Part shown: one piece after another, positions 9,841 through 18,089 of the stretch | Layout: every line of letters starts with the position of its first letter | How positions within the stretch are numbered: position 1 is the stretch's first letter | Source: Haloprofundus salilacus | Lineage (GTDB): Archaea > Halobacteriota > Halobacteria > Halobacteriales > Haloferacaceae | NCBI RefSeq assembly: GCF_020150815.1 | Contig: NZ_CP083724.1 | Location: forward strand, 248,001 to 312,000 | DNA: 64,000 bases | Reading direction: 5' to 3' | Position numbers and translations under genes: made by a program | The notes under the pieces: model-generated | Databases searched by the model: none | Told to the model about the DNA's origin: nothing | What the model saw: the letters and a program-made list of their open reading frames with translations, nothing else

Positions 9841-10812
9841 TCAGACCGACTCCGGTGCGAGCACTTGGTTCGTGAGTCGCTCGCCAGCGTCCAGGCGGCC
9901 GACGTTCTCGGCAACGATATCTGCGAGCCGATCCCAGTGTTTCGGCGTGTGGCCGCCCGTGTGCGGCGTGATGAGACAGTTTTCGAGGTCCCACAGCGGA
10001 TGGTCGGCTGGGAGCGGTTCGGGGTCGGTGACATCGAGCGCCGCGCCGCGTATCTTGTTCGATTGCAGCGCCGACACGAGTGCGTCGGTGTCGACGATGC
10101 CGCCCCGGGCGGTGTTGACGAGCACCGCGTCGGGTCGCATCGTCGCGAACTCTTCTTCACCCAAGAGGCCACGGGTCAGGTCGTTGAGCGGGCAGGCGAG
10201 GACGACGTACTCGCTGCGCGAGAGGGCGTCGTGAATCGCGTCCTCGTCGAAGCCGACGACCTCGTCGGTCGGTCCGCCTTTCTCGGGGGTGTAACGGATA
10301 CCGATGGTGTCGACCTCGAACCCTTGGAGGCGCTGGACGAGCGCCTGGCCGATGGAACCGAGACCGACGACTGTGACGGTGCTGTCGGTGAACTCGCCTG
10401 ACTGGAAGTGTCGCCACTCCGAGCGCTGCTTTCGCCGCCACCCCTCGTGGAGTCGGCGGGCGAAGGTGAGCATGTTTCCGATGGCCTGTTCGGCGATGCC
10501 CGGCGCGTGGATGCCGCCGGCGTTCGTGACGGCGACGCCGTGGTCCTCGAGCGCGTCCATCGGCAGGTGGTCGGTCCCGGCGAACGTGCAGGCGAACAGT
10601 TCGAGGCGCTCGGCGCAGGCGAGCAGTTCCTCGTCGATACTAATTCCGGTGACAACGCGCGCCTCCGTGACGAGTTCGCGCTCCTGTTTCGGCGTTCGAG
10701 CAAGCGCGACCGACTGGTCGGGGAGGTGTTCGCGCAGCACTTCGGCGTACGATTCCATCGAGAGTCCTTCCGTCCCCTCGCGGAGGACGACGACGTCCGG
10801 GTTCGTGGTCAT
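9841..10812 (-). CDS. D-2-hydroxyacid dehydrogenase (NAD(P)-dependent)
   Basis: A 323-residue member of the D-isomer-specific 2-hydroxyacid dehydrogenase family. The NAD-binding motif GLGSIGQALVQRL lies at about residue 150. The catalytic Arg is in NTARGGIVDTDAL at about 230, the Glu in DVTDPEPLP and the His in ITPHTGGHTPKH at about 285. It reduces 2-oxoacids or oxidises D-2-hydroxyacids. It is the first gene of a two-gene unit with the FAD/Fe-S oxidase. It is divergent from the M20 hydrolase at 11016, with a TTTGTGTAAC motif (the reverse of the island operator) in the shared intergenic region. Confidence 0.85.
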   Translation of the reverse strand: MTTNPDVVVLREGTEGLSMESYAEVLREHLPDQSVALARTPKQERELVTEARVVTGISIDEELLACAERLELFACTFAGTDHLPMDALEDHGVAVTNAGGIHAPGIAEQAIGNMLTFARRLHEGWRRKQRSEWRHFQSGEFTDSTVTVVGLGSIGQALVQRLQGFEVDTIGIRYTPEKGGPTDEVVGFDEDAIHDALSRSEYVVLACPLNDLTRGLLGEEEFATMRPDAVLVNTARGGIVDTDALVSALQSNKIRGAALDVTDPEPLPADHPLWDLENCLITPHTGGHTPKHWDRLADIVAENVGRLDAGERLTNQVLAPESV

Positions 10813-10942
10813 GTAGATTGCTTCTCCGCCGGACGGCGGTGCGCGACGGTCGCCGACGCCTGCGAACCGCGTGAATCGCGTAACTCGTGCGACCCGCGAG
10901 ATCCGTCCGGCATGTACGGTCGTACGATTGTGAGAGTCCGAC

Positions 10943-10960
10943 TTAGTGTTTTTGTGTAAC
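10943..10960. promoter_or_regulatory. Operator-like motif in the divergent 2-hydroxyacid dehydrogenase / M20 hydrolase promoter
   Basis: On the minus strand this reads GTTACACAAAAACAC, close to the GTACACAAAA repeats before the ectoine-hydrolase gene. It sits about midway in the 203-base gap between the divergent starts at 10812 and 11016. No other strong feature is seen in the gap. Confidence 0.35.
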
Positions 10961-11015
10961 CGCTATCAACGGAAATCGTTCACAGTTAAGTGCGCGGGCC
11001 ATGTTACAATAGCGC

Positions 11016-12296
11016 ATGGTTGAGCCGATACGAGCACGATTGAGCGAGTTGCGACGAGAGCTCCACCGGTATCCGGAACCCGGCTGGTGTGAGTTCCAGA
11101 CGACCGCGTGGCTCGTCGAGGAGCTTCGAGCCATCGGCGTCGACGAACTCGCCGTCGGACCGGAGGCGTACGACCCCGACGACCGGATGGCCGTCCCGCC
11201 CGAAGACCGCCTCGAAGCGTGGTACGACCGAGCGCGCGAGCGCGGCGTGGACGACGAACTCCTCCGGAAGATGGTGGGCGGCAACACCGGAGCCGTCGCC
11301 GTTCTCGACCGAGGCGAAGGACCGACCGTCGGTCTCCGCGTCGACATCGACGGGCTGTTCATCGAAGAGTCCGACGACGCCGACCACGCGCCGACCGCCG
11401 AGGGCTTCCGCTCGGAGACCGGCGAGACGATGCACGCCTGCGGCCACGACGCCCACATGACGTGGGGGCTCGCCACCCTCGAAGCGATAAAGGAAAGCGA
11501 GTTCGAGGGCCGACTCGTCGTGTTCTTCCAACCCGCCGAGGAGGTGTCCGGCGGCGGGTGTCCGATGGCGAAGAGCGAGTACACCGACGAACTCGACTAC
11601 CTGTTCGCCGTCCACGTCGGTCTCGACCACCCGACGGGAGAGGTCGTCGCCGGCATCGAGCGCCCGCTGGCGATGTGTCACGTCGACGTCGAGATCGAAG
11701 GCACCTCCGCACACGCCGGTAAAGCGCCGCAGGACGGAGACAACGCCATTCAGGCGCTCGGAACCGCCATCCAGAACGTCTACGGCATTCCGCGCCACGC
11801 CGACGGGATGACCCGCGTCAACGTCGGGCGGGTCGAGGGCGGCACGGCGAGCAACATCATCGCCGAGGACGTCGGCGCCGTCGCCGAGGCCCGCGGCGAG
11901 ACGACGGCGCTGATGGAGTACGCGAAGGAAGAGCTCACGAGGACGTTCGAGACGGCCGCCGAGATGCACGGCTGCGAGGCCAACGTCGACGTGGTGAGCG
12001 AGAGTCCGCGCGCCGACAGCGACCCCGAACTCGTCGACGTCGTCGCCGACGTCGCCCGCGGCGTTGAGGGCGTCGACACCGTCGTTCCCACCGCAGACTT
12101 CGGCGCGAGCGAGGACGCGACGTTCCTCATGCAGCGCGTCCAACGCGAGGGCGGCTTCGCGTCGTACCTCATCGTCGGCACCGACCACCCGACGAGCCAC
12201 CACACGCCGACGTTCGACGTCGACGAGCGCAGCCTCAAAACCGGCGTCGAACTGCTCACGGGCGCGATTCTCGCCGTCGCGGAGGACGGACCGTGA
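11016..12296 (+). CDS. M20 family amidohydrolase/deacylase (AbgB/HmrA-like)
   Basis: A 426-residue zinc amidohydrolase of the M20D group. Metal and catalytic motifs are RVDIDGL, MHACGHDAHMTWG (about residues 140-150), FFQPAEEVSGGG (about 170) and the dimerisation-domain signature EIEGTSAHAGKAPQDG (about 230). The C-terminal ligand His lies in TDHPTSHHTPTF. M20D enzymes remove acyl or aminoacyl groups from N-acylated amino acids and aminobenzoyl-glutamate. There is no DoeB-type deacetylase in the window, so this enzyme is a candidate for removing acetate from N-acetyl-diaminobutyrate; that role is inference. Its stop overlaps the GTG of the next gene by four bases (GTGA), indicating translational coupling. 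Confidence 0.85.
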   Translation: MVEPIRARLSELRRELHRYPEPGWCEFQTTAWLVEELRAIGVDELAVGPEAYDPDDRMAVPPEDRLEAWYDRARERGVDDELLRKMVGGNTGAVAVLDRGEGPTVGLRVDIDGLFIEESDDADHAPTAEGFRSETGETMHACGHDAHMTWGLATLEAIKESEFEGRLVVFFQPAEEVSGGGCPMAKSEYTDELDYLFAVHVGLDHPTGEVVAGIERPLAMCHVDVEIEGTSAHAGKAPQDGDNAIQALGTAIQNVYGIPRHADGMTRVNVGRVEGGTASNIIAEDVGAVAEARGETTALMEYAKEELTRTFETAAEMHGCEANVDVVSESPRADSDPELVDVVADVARGVEGVDTVVPTADFGASEDATFLMQRVQREGGFASYLIVGTDHPTSHHTPTFDVDERSLKTGVELLTGAILAVAEDGP

Positions 12297-13636
12297 GTTC
12301 GCCGTCCGGGGGGTCCGGTGAGTCCGAGGGGTCCGGTGAGTCCGAGGGGTCCGGATTGTCCGACGAGATACCCTCCGCCGACGAGGTCGTCACCACCGCT
12401 GACGTCGAGGCCGCCGCGGAGCGCCTCGCGGACGTGGTCCACCGGACGCCGCTCGACGGGTCGACGACGTTCGCCGAGCGAAGCGGCGCCGCCGCGGTCG
12501 GACTCAAACTGGAGAACGTCCAGCGGACGGGGTCGTTCAAGATTCGCGGCGCGTACAACGCGATGGCCCAACTCCCCGAGGAGGCGCGCGAGCGCGGCGT
12601 CGTCGCCGCAAGCGCCGGAAACCACGCGCAGGGAGTCGCCCTCGCTGGACAGTTGCTCAAGATTGACGCCACCATCGTCGTCCCCGAGGTGACACCGGCG
12701 GCGAAAATCGAGGCAACTCGCGGCTACGGCGCCGACGTCGTTGTCGAAGGACGCGACTACGAACGCTCGTACGAACACGCGCTGGAACTCGCCGACGAGG
12801 AGAGCCGAGAGTTCGTCCACCCGTTCGACGACGAGCGCGTCATCGCCGGACAGGGGACCGTCGGTCTCGAACTGGTCGAGCAAGACCCGGACGTCGACAC
12901 CGTGCTCGTCTCGATAGGCGGGGGCGGTCTCGTTTCGGGCATCGCGACGGCGGTGAAAGCGCACGACCCCGATATCCGCGTCGTCGGCGTCCAACCCGAG
13001 GGGGCGGCCCACGCCAAGCCCTCGCTCGAACGCGACAAGATTCACGTGCTCTCGGAGGTCGACACCGTCGCCGAGGGCATCGCCGACGCCCGACTGCTGG
13101 TGAAGACGTTCGCTGTCGTCCGCGAGCGCGTCGACGACGTCGTCGCAGTGAGCGACGCCGACCTCGCAGTCGCGACAGCGCTGCTCGCGGAGCGGGCGAA
13201 GACGGTCGCCGAGGCAGCCGGCGCGGCACCAGTCGCAGCGCTGCTCTCGGGAGCAGTCGACGTCAAGGGAGAGCGCGTCGCGGCCGTCGTCTCCGGTGGG
13301 AACACGAACCTCACCGACCACGCCGAACTGAGTCGGGTCGGTCTCGAACGCCTCGGTCGCTACACCGAGGCCCGCCTCGAACTCGCGGGATGGCCGACAG
13401 TTCTCGGTGACGTGACGGAGACGGTCGAGGAACAGGGGGCGGAACTCAACGCGCTCGAACGCGTTCGACCGATGGCGGTCGACGACCTCAACCGGACACC
13501 GGTGCGAGTCGGCGTCGAGGGGAGCGGTCCCGACCACCTCCGCGACGTGTTAGCCGCGCTCGACGCGCTCGACGACGTGAGCGTCGTGAGGCACAGCCTC
13601 GACGCGGAGGTGCGGAGAGAGAACGAGTATAGCTGA
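12293..13636 (+). CDS. ilvA: Threonine ammonia-lyase-type PLP enzyme with C-terminal ACT-like domain
   Basis: A 447-residue fold-type II PLP enzyme. The lysine that binds PLP is in TGSFKIRGAYNAM (about residue 80), the substrate loop is ASAGNHAQG, and the phosphate-binding Gly-rich loop is VSIGGGGLVSG (about 207). Residues about 355-447 form an ACT-like domain. Relatives deaminate threonine or serine. The EutB protein of hydroxyectoine degradation is a distant relative, so a hydroxy-amino-acid intermediate is possible. The GTG start overlaps the preceding stop. The first 25 residues are Gly/Ser/Glu-rich, encoded by two perfect 18-base tandem repeats at 12313-12348. RidA, which removes the reactive enamine products of such enzymes, is encoded at 18090. 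Confidence 0.83.
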   Translation: MSSPSGGSGESEGSGESEGSGLSDEIPSADEVVTTADVEAAAERLADVVHRTPLDGSTTFAERSGAAAVGLKLENVQRTGSFKIRGAYNAMAQLPEEARERGVVAASAGNHAQGVALAGQLLKIDATIVVPEVTPAAKIEATRGYGADVVVEGRDYERSYEHALELADEESREFVHPFDDERVIAGQGTVGLELVEQDPDVDTVLVSIGGGGLVSGIATAVKAHDPDIRVVGVQPEGAAHAKPSLERDKIHVLSEVDTVAEGIADARLLVKTFAVVRERVDDVVAVSDADLAVATALLAERAKTVAEAAGAAPVAALLSGAVDVKGERVAAVVSGGNTNLTDHAELSRVGLERLGRYTEARLELAGWPTVLGDVTETVEEQGAELNALERVRPMAVDDLNRTPVRVGVEGSGPDHLRDVLAALDALDDVSVVRHSLDAEVRRENEYS

Positions 13637-13724
13637 CGATTCGCCGTTTTTACGGCTGTCGCGCGTTTTCCGCGGAGTCTTCGGACGCTTTTCCGCGCGT
13701 TTCGCGGACTCTCTCGTCGCCGCG

Positions 13725-15077
13725 TCAGGCGAGCGCCTTTGAGCCGACGTCGTGCATCGCCTCGTTGAAGATGCCGATTCCCAGTTCGATCTCCCGCTCG
13801 GTTGAGTCTAACGGCGGGAGCAGACGAATCGTCTTCTTCCCGCAGCCGAGGGTGAGCAGGCCGCGTTCCAGAGCCGCCTGGACGACGGCGTCGCGGCGGT
13901 CCTTGGTATCGAACTCGACGGCCAGCATCAGCCCTTTCCCGCGCACGTCGTCGACGTGGTCGGGCGCGCCGTCGCGCAGGAGTTCCTTGGCCTGTCGGCC
14001 GCGTTCGGTGGCGTTGTCGAGGAGGTCGTACTCTTCGATGGCCTCCAGCGTGAACGCCCCCTGCATCGAGGCGAGGAGGTCGCCGCCGCCGAACGTCGAT
14101 CCGAGGCGGTTCTTCTCCTCGGGGAAGATCTCCTTCTTCGAGATGGTCGCGCCGACGCGCAACGCCTTCGCGCTCGCGATGACGTCGGGTTCGATGGGGT
14201 AGTGGTCGGACGCCCACATCTCTCCCGTCCGGCCGACGCCCGACTGAATCTCGTCGACGACGAGCGGGATATCGTACGTCTCGCAGATGTCGCCCACCTC
14301 GGCGACGAACGACTCGTTCGGGAAGCGGTAGCCGCCGACGCCCTGAATCGGTTCGAGGATGGCGAAGGCGATTTCGTCGGGGTTGACGTGTCCGCCCTCG
14401 GGTTCGAGCACGTTTCGGAACTGTGAGCCGTCCTCGCGGGCGAACCCACAGTTGCAGTTGTCCGCGTCCGCGCAGTCGCAGAACGGTATCGTCTTGACGC
14501 CCGCGATCTCGGGGTAGTGGCGGGTGTACACCTCCTTCGAGAAGGTGAGCGACAGCGTGCCGAGGGTTCGACCGTGGAAACTTCCCTCGAACGCGTAGGC
14601 GTACTTCGCGGCCGGTTTGTGGTCGTGAGTTATCTTTATCGCGTTCTCGACGGCTTCCGCGCCGGAGTTCGAGAGGAACACGGTGTCCATCCCGTAGTGA
14701 CTCGATACGTCGACGAGTCTCTCCATCAGGTGGCTCGCCCCGGGGAACTCGGTGGTCTCGGGGTCCGGACCCGCGCCGAAGTACATGTCCTGACCCGCTA
14801 TCTTCATCGGCTCGACGAGGTCGAACTCACGGAGTTTCGAGACGATTTTCTCGTTGTTGTAGCCGAGCGGAGCCGCACCGATGTGACACGTGAAGTCGAG
14901 GAGGACGTTGCCGTCGACGTCGGTGACGAACGGGCCGTCGGCGTCGGCGGTCACGTCCCAGACGAACTCGTGAGAGTACTCGCTCGGTGCCGCGTGTTCC
15001 GTGTGGAACTCGATCCAGTCGCGCGCGTTGGGTCCGGGAAGCGCAGCTGTGTCGGGCTCCGCGGTATCCCTATCCAT
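13725..15077 (-). CDS. Class III aminotransferase (4-aminobutyrate/ornithine/diamino acid type)
   Basis: A 450-residue PLP aminotransferase of the acetylornithine/4-aminobutyrate family. Recognisable parts are FLSNSGAEAVENAIKI (about residue 135), EGSFHGRTLG, the Asp-containing VVDEIQSGVGRTGEMWA (about 275), and the TFGGGDLLASMQGA region near 325. The usual Schiff-base lysine should fall in IASAKALRVGATISKKE. A short Cys-rich insert (FCDCADADNCNCGF, about residue 205) is unusual and could be structural. The start at ATG 15077 lies inside a palindrome (15074-15096). The longer frame to 15158 is not supported. It probably transaminates an omega-amino or diamino acid of the island pathway. Confidence 0.8.
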   Translation of the reverse strand: MDRDTAEPDTAALPGPNARDWIEFHTEHAAPSEYSHEFVWDVTADADGPFVTDVDGNVLLDFTCHIGAAPLGYNNEKIVSKLREFDLVEPMKIAGQDMYFGAGPDPETTEFPGASHLMERLVDVSSHYGMDTVFLSNSGAEAVENAIKITHDHKPAAKYAYAFEGSFHGRTLGTLSLTFSKEVYTRHYPEIAGVKTIPFCDCADADNCNCGFAREDGSQFRNVLEPEGGHVNPDEIAFAILEPIQGVGGYRFPNESFVAEVGDICETYDIPLVVDEIQSGVGRTGEMWASDHYPIEPDVIASAKALRVGATISKKEIFPEEKNRLGSTFGGGDLLASMQGAFTLEAIEEYDLLDNATERGRQAKELLRDGAPDHVDDVRGKGLMLAVEFDTKDRRDAVVQAALERGLLTLGCGKKTIRLLPPLDSTEREIELGIGIFNEAMHDVGSKALA

Positions 15078-15096
15078 ACACAAAGAACGTGTATGG
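15074..15096. promoter_or_regulatory. Perfect palindromic operator over the aminotransferase start codon
   Basis: CCATACAC (15074-15081) and GTGTATGG (15089-15096) are perfect inverted repeats separated by seven bases. The start codon of the aminotransferase (minus strand, 15077-15075) lies in one arm. The same GTGTATGG-with-ATG arrangement is found at 17344-17361. A bound regulator would block transcription start or ribosome entry if the message is leaderless. Confidence 0.5.
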
Positions 15097-15196
15097 CATA
15101 CATTAAAACTTGTTATGCTGTGGCCACGTCGTCGACGCTGTTCGGTCGCGAACGCCACGAAAACCGTTCGAAAGAAGTCTATTCGACGACCGCCGG

Positions 15197-16837
15197 TCAG
15201 TCGTCGTCGGCGGGCTTTTTGCGCGTCGACGGCTGGTCAACTTCGTTCGGGGACCCGAAGAGCGTCGTCCGCTCTTGGAGCACTACGCGGCCGTAGTTCG
15301 AGCCGAACTCCCTGACGAGTCCGAGCAGCGCGAGCAGGCAGACGAACGCGAACGGCGCACCCGTGATGATGACCGCCGACTGGAGTGCGTTGACGCCACC
15401 GAGCGTCATCAGAATCGCGGCGAACATCCCGAGGACGACGCCCCAGAAGATCCGGTTGATGTTCGAGGGGCTGGCCTTCCCGCCGGTCGTCATCATCGAC
15501 ACCGCGAGCGTCGAGGAGTCGGCAGACGTGATGAAGAACGTGGTCACTAGCAGCATGAACGCGATCATGAACACCGAGCCGAAGGGGAACGCCTCGAACA
15601 GCGCGTAACCCGCGACGGCCTCCCCGTGCGTGCCGATGGGGCCGAGCAGGTCCGTGACGCCGTTGTGCTGGGCCCAGACGGCCGACCCGCCGACGACGGT
15701 GAACCACGGGATGGTCGCCGCCGACGTGGCGATGATGCCGGTGAACGCGACCTCGCGGACGGTCCGACCCTTCGAGATGCGCGCGATGAACAGGCCCGCG
15801 AACGGCGACCACGAGAGCGCCCACGCCCAGTAGAAGACGGTCCAGGAGTTCATCCACTCCGTGGCAGCGGGGTTGCCCGCACCCATCGCGCCGGCGCCGG
15901 TGAAGAGACTCATCGAGACGAAGTCGGTGATCATTCCGCCGACCGCCTGCGTCCCGAGCAGCACGAGGAACACCGACGGACCGACGATGAACGTCGCCAC
16001 CGTTATAATCCCGAACAGGATCATGTTGAAGTTCGAGAGCCGACGGATGCCTTTGTCGACCCCGAGCACCATCGACAGCGTGAACAGCAGCGTCATCGCC
16101 GTCACGACGAGGATGACGCCGGTGTTCCCGAGATCGATACCCCACTGGTAGTCGAGCCCGGTGATGAACTGACTGCCGATGAACCCCAGCGACGTCGCCA
16201 CGCCGCCGATGGTCGCGAAGACGGCGACAATGTCGACGGTCTTCGCCGCGACGCCGTCGAGGTTGTCCTTACCGAGGAGCGGCGCGAGCGCCGAGGAGAC
16301 CCGCAGCGGAATGTGCTCGTAGTTGTAGGTGAAGTAGCCGATGGCGATGCCCATTATCGTGAAGACCGCGAGCTGCGGGAGCGCCCAGTGGAACAACGTC
16401 TGCTGGACCGCGACTACCATTGCCTCCGGCGACCCGGCCGACACGTCGAACAGCGGCGACGGGTTGTCGTAGTAGAACAGCGCCTCGGTCGGCCCCCAGA
16501 AGACGACGCCCGCGGCGAACCCGGCTGAGTACAGCATCGCGAAGAACGAAAAGAAGCTGTACTCCGGCGGTTCGTCGCCGAGTGTGGCGTTCCCCCATGG
16601 CCCGACGATCAGGAACAGCAGGAAGACGACGACGAGGAAGACGATCACCAACAGCGCCCAGTTGAGATACTGGTTCATCACGCCGTTGGCGGTGTCGATG
16701 CCCCACTGGACGAGTTCCGGGTTGATGAAGTACAGCGCGATCAGGCCGACTGTCAGGGTCGCGCCGAAGAGGAACACCACCGGGTCGAGTTCCTCGCGGA
16801 AGCGACCGACCGCCCCTTTGTCGCTGGACGTCCCCAT
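15197..16837 (-). CDS. BCCT family betaine/carnitine/choline/ectoine transporter
   Basis: A 546-residue integral membrane protein with about 12 hydrophobic segments between residues 22 and 525. It carries the family's Trp-rich signature: the FWGPTEALFYY region early, then AWALSWSPFAGLFIARISKGRTVREV in the middle and FFITSADSSTLAVSMMTTGG later. BCCT carriers take up quaternary ammonium compounds and ectoines by sodium or proton symport. It is preceded by a strong Shine-Dalgarno sequence (GGAGGTGGTG) 5 bases before ATG 16837, unlike most genes here, so it has a 5' leader. A TATA-like CTTAAAT lies on the minus strand near 17040. Placement among ectoine-degradation-like genes supports uptake of the pathway substrate. 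Confidence 0.9.
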   Translation of the reverse strand: MGTSSDKGAVGRFREELDPVVFLFGATLTVGLIALYFINPELVQWGIDTANGVMNQYLNWALLVIVFLVVVFLLFLIVGPWGNATLGDEPPEYSFFSFFAMLYSAGFAAGVVFWGPTEALFYYDNPSPLFDVSAGSPEAMVVAVQQTLFHWALPQLAVFTIMGIAIGYFTYNYEHIPLRVSSALAPLLGKDNLDGVAAKTVDIVAVFATIGGVATSLGFIGSQFITGLDYQWGIDLGNTGVILVVTAMTLLFTLSMVLGVDKGIRRLSNFNMILFGIITVATFIVGPSVFLVLLGTQAVGGMITDFVSMSLFTGAGAMGAGNPAATEWMNSWTVFYWAWALSWSPFAGLFIARISKGRTVREVAFTGIIATSAATIPWFTVVGGSAVWAQHNGVTDLLGPIGTHGEAVAGYALFEAFPFGSVFMIAFMLLVTTFFITSADSSTLAVSMMTTGGKASPSNINRIFWGVVLGMFAAILMTLGGVNALQSAVIITGAPFAFVCLLALLGLVREFGSNYGRVVLQERTTLFGSPNEVDQPSTRKKPADDD

Positions 16838-17358
16838 CTGTCACCACCTCCTAACCGAACGGCGGTCCGACCGCTCGGACGCCGTCGCCCGTTCGAACCG
16901 GGCGTTGTCTTGTCGTTTCGCACCCTGTGCGCCGTCTCGTTCGCTGCGTGGATTGAATCTCGAATGCATGAGCCTGTCCCCTGTCAACGCTCACTGTGCT
17001 ATGCGGTGTCGCACGTCACGGTTATCAACAATTACACATTTAAGTATTACGGTTACTGAATCCCCTGGATACGATATTCGTTTATTACGCTCTAATCGTA
17101 ACGACGGTTGTACTCGAACAAACGCTCAATCCGGAGAGTAGGAGAGACGTGATCCAGTTCGCCGCCCGAATCCACAGGCGACGTATCAAGTGAGCGAGGC
17201 CGCGCATCGTGCTTGGAACCGCGACGAGAGACGGAAGTCGACGAGAACTAGTACACAAATTTTGAGCGAGTCGTTCGGCCACGAACGTTCCACATCTGGT
17301 GTATACCGGGGCAGTAGTAGTCGTAATGCTTACTTTCGTCAGTATACACAAACTGTGT
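16838..17358. other. Intergenic region with promoters for the transporter and the 17359 gene
   Basis: No convincing gene is present in these 521 bases. The minus strand carries the transporter's Shine-Dalgarno sequence at 16843-16852 and a probable TATA box near 17040. The plus strand carries a GTACACAAAT motif at 17251-17260 and, at its right end, the palindrome that overlaps the next start codon. Confidence 0.5.
17251..17260 (+). promoter_or_regulatory. GTACACAAAT operator-like motif
   Basis: A nine-of-ten match to the GTACACAAAA repeats upstream of the ectoine-hydrolase gene. It is about 108 bases upstream of the ATG at 17359 and 414 bases upstream of the transporter start. Confidence 0.35.
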
Positions 17359-17360
17359 AT
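17344..17360. promoter_or_regulatory. Perfect palindromic operator over the start codon of the 17359 gene
   Basis: ATACACA-AAC-TGTGTAT is a perfect 7+3+7 inverted repeat whose right arm runs into ATG 17359. It resembles the palindrome at 15074-15096 and places the start codon in the same position within the arm, which suggests the same regulator acts at both. Confidence 0.5.
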
Positions 17361-18030
17361 GGAGAACACCCCTGACGACACGAACGCCCCGGACGACGCG
17401 GAAGCGCGCGACGGTCTCGCCTACTCGGCGGACCGCGGACGCGGCATCCTCACCCCCAGCGACAGAGAGTACCTCCTCGGTCGGAAGACCGACTACACCG
17501 AACATTCGAAGAAGCAGAAACGCAATCGCATCCGCCGTCGCCTGCGAAACGCCATCCTCGACTTCACCATCCTCTTCGAACATCTCGAGGACCGTGACCG
17601 AGAGACCGTGTTCAACCCCGACGACGATGCCCGTGAGGCGTACACGCAGGGCATCACCGACATGCTCGCGTTCCTCCACCTGGGGACGATGGGCTACTAC
17701 ACACCGTTCAAAGATATGCTCGCGCAGGGCGTCAACAAGGCCGAGCAGGAGCTCGCAGGCTCCGATTATCGGATGGTGACCGTCGACTTCAACGTCGAAC
17801 CGGTCGGCCGAATCGACGTCGACGAGGTCGTCGACAAACTGGAGTACGGGGAGTTCGCCGACCTGACCGACGAGGAACTGCGCGCGTTCACCCGACTGCT
17901 CGCCGACTCTGAGGAGTTCTCCGCGGCGGACGTCCGTTCGGAGATGAAAGCGCAGATGACGGAGTTCATCGAGCGGATCGACACCGCGACGGAGCGGCGC
18001 GACCGACGTCTCGAAGAGTTAAGCGACTGA
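17359..18030 (+). CDS. Conserved haloarchaeal protein of unknown function
   Basis: A 223-residue acidic soluble protein that I recognise only as a haloarchaeal-type family. Residues about 25-80 contain RGILTPSDREYLLG followed by a basic patch (HSKKQKRNRIRRRLRNAI) and an LDFTILFEHL helix, which could bind nucleic acid. The remainder is mainly helical (RIDVDEVVDKLEYGEF; ELRAFTRLLADSEEFSA) and ends in a charged coiled-coil-like stretch. There are no membrane segments. The start at ATG 17359 sits inside an operator-like palindrome shared with an aminotransferase of the island, so it is probably co-regulated and could itself be a regulator. Function is not assigned. Confidence 0.7.
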   Translation: MENTPDDTNAPDDAEARDGLAYSADRGRGILTPSDREYLLGRKTDYTEHSKKQKRNRIRRRLRNAILDFTILFEHLEDRDRETVFNPDDDAREAYTQGITDMLAFLHLGTMGYYTPFKDMLAQGVNKAEQELAGSDYRMVTVDFNVEPVGRIDVDEVVDKLEYGEFADLTDEELRAFTRLLADSEEFSAADVRSEMKAQMTEFIERIDTATERRDRRLEELSD

Positions 18031-18089
18031 AAAACCGAGACGCAGAGGTTTCTTTTTTGAGACGACCGTGACTCCGCGTTGACGCTGGC

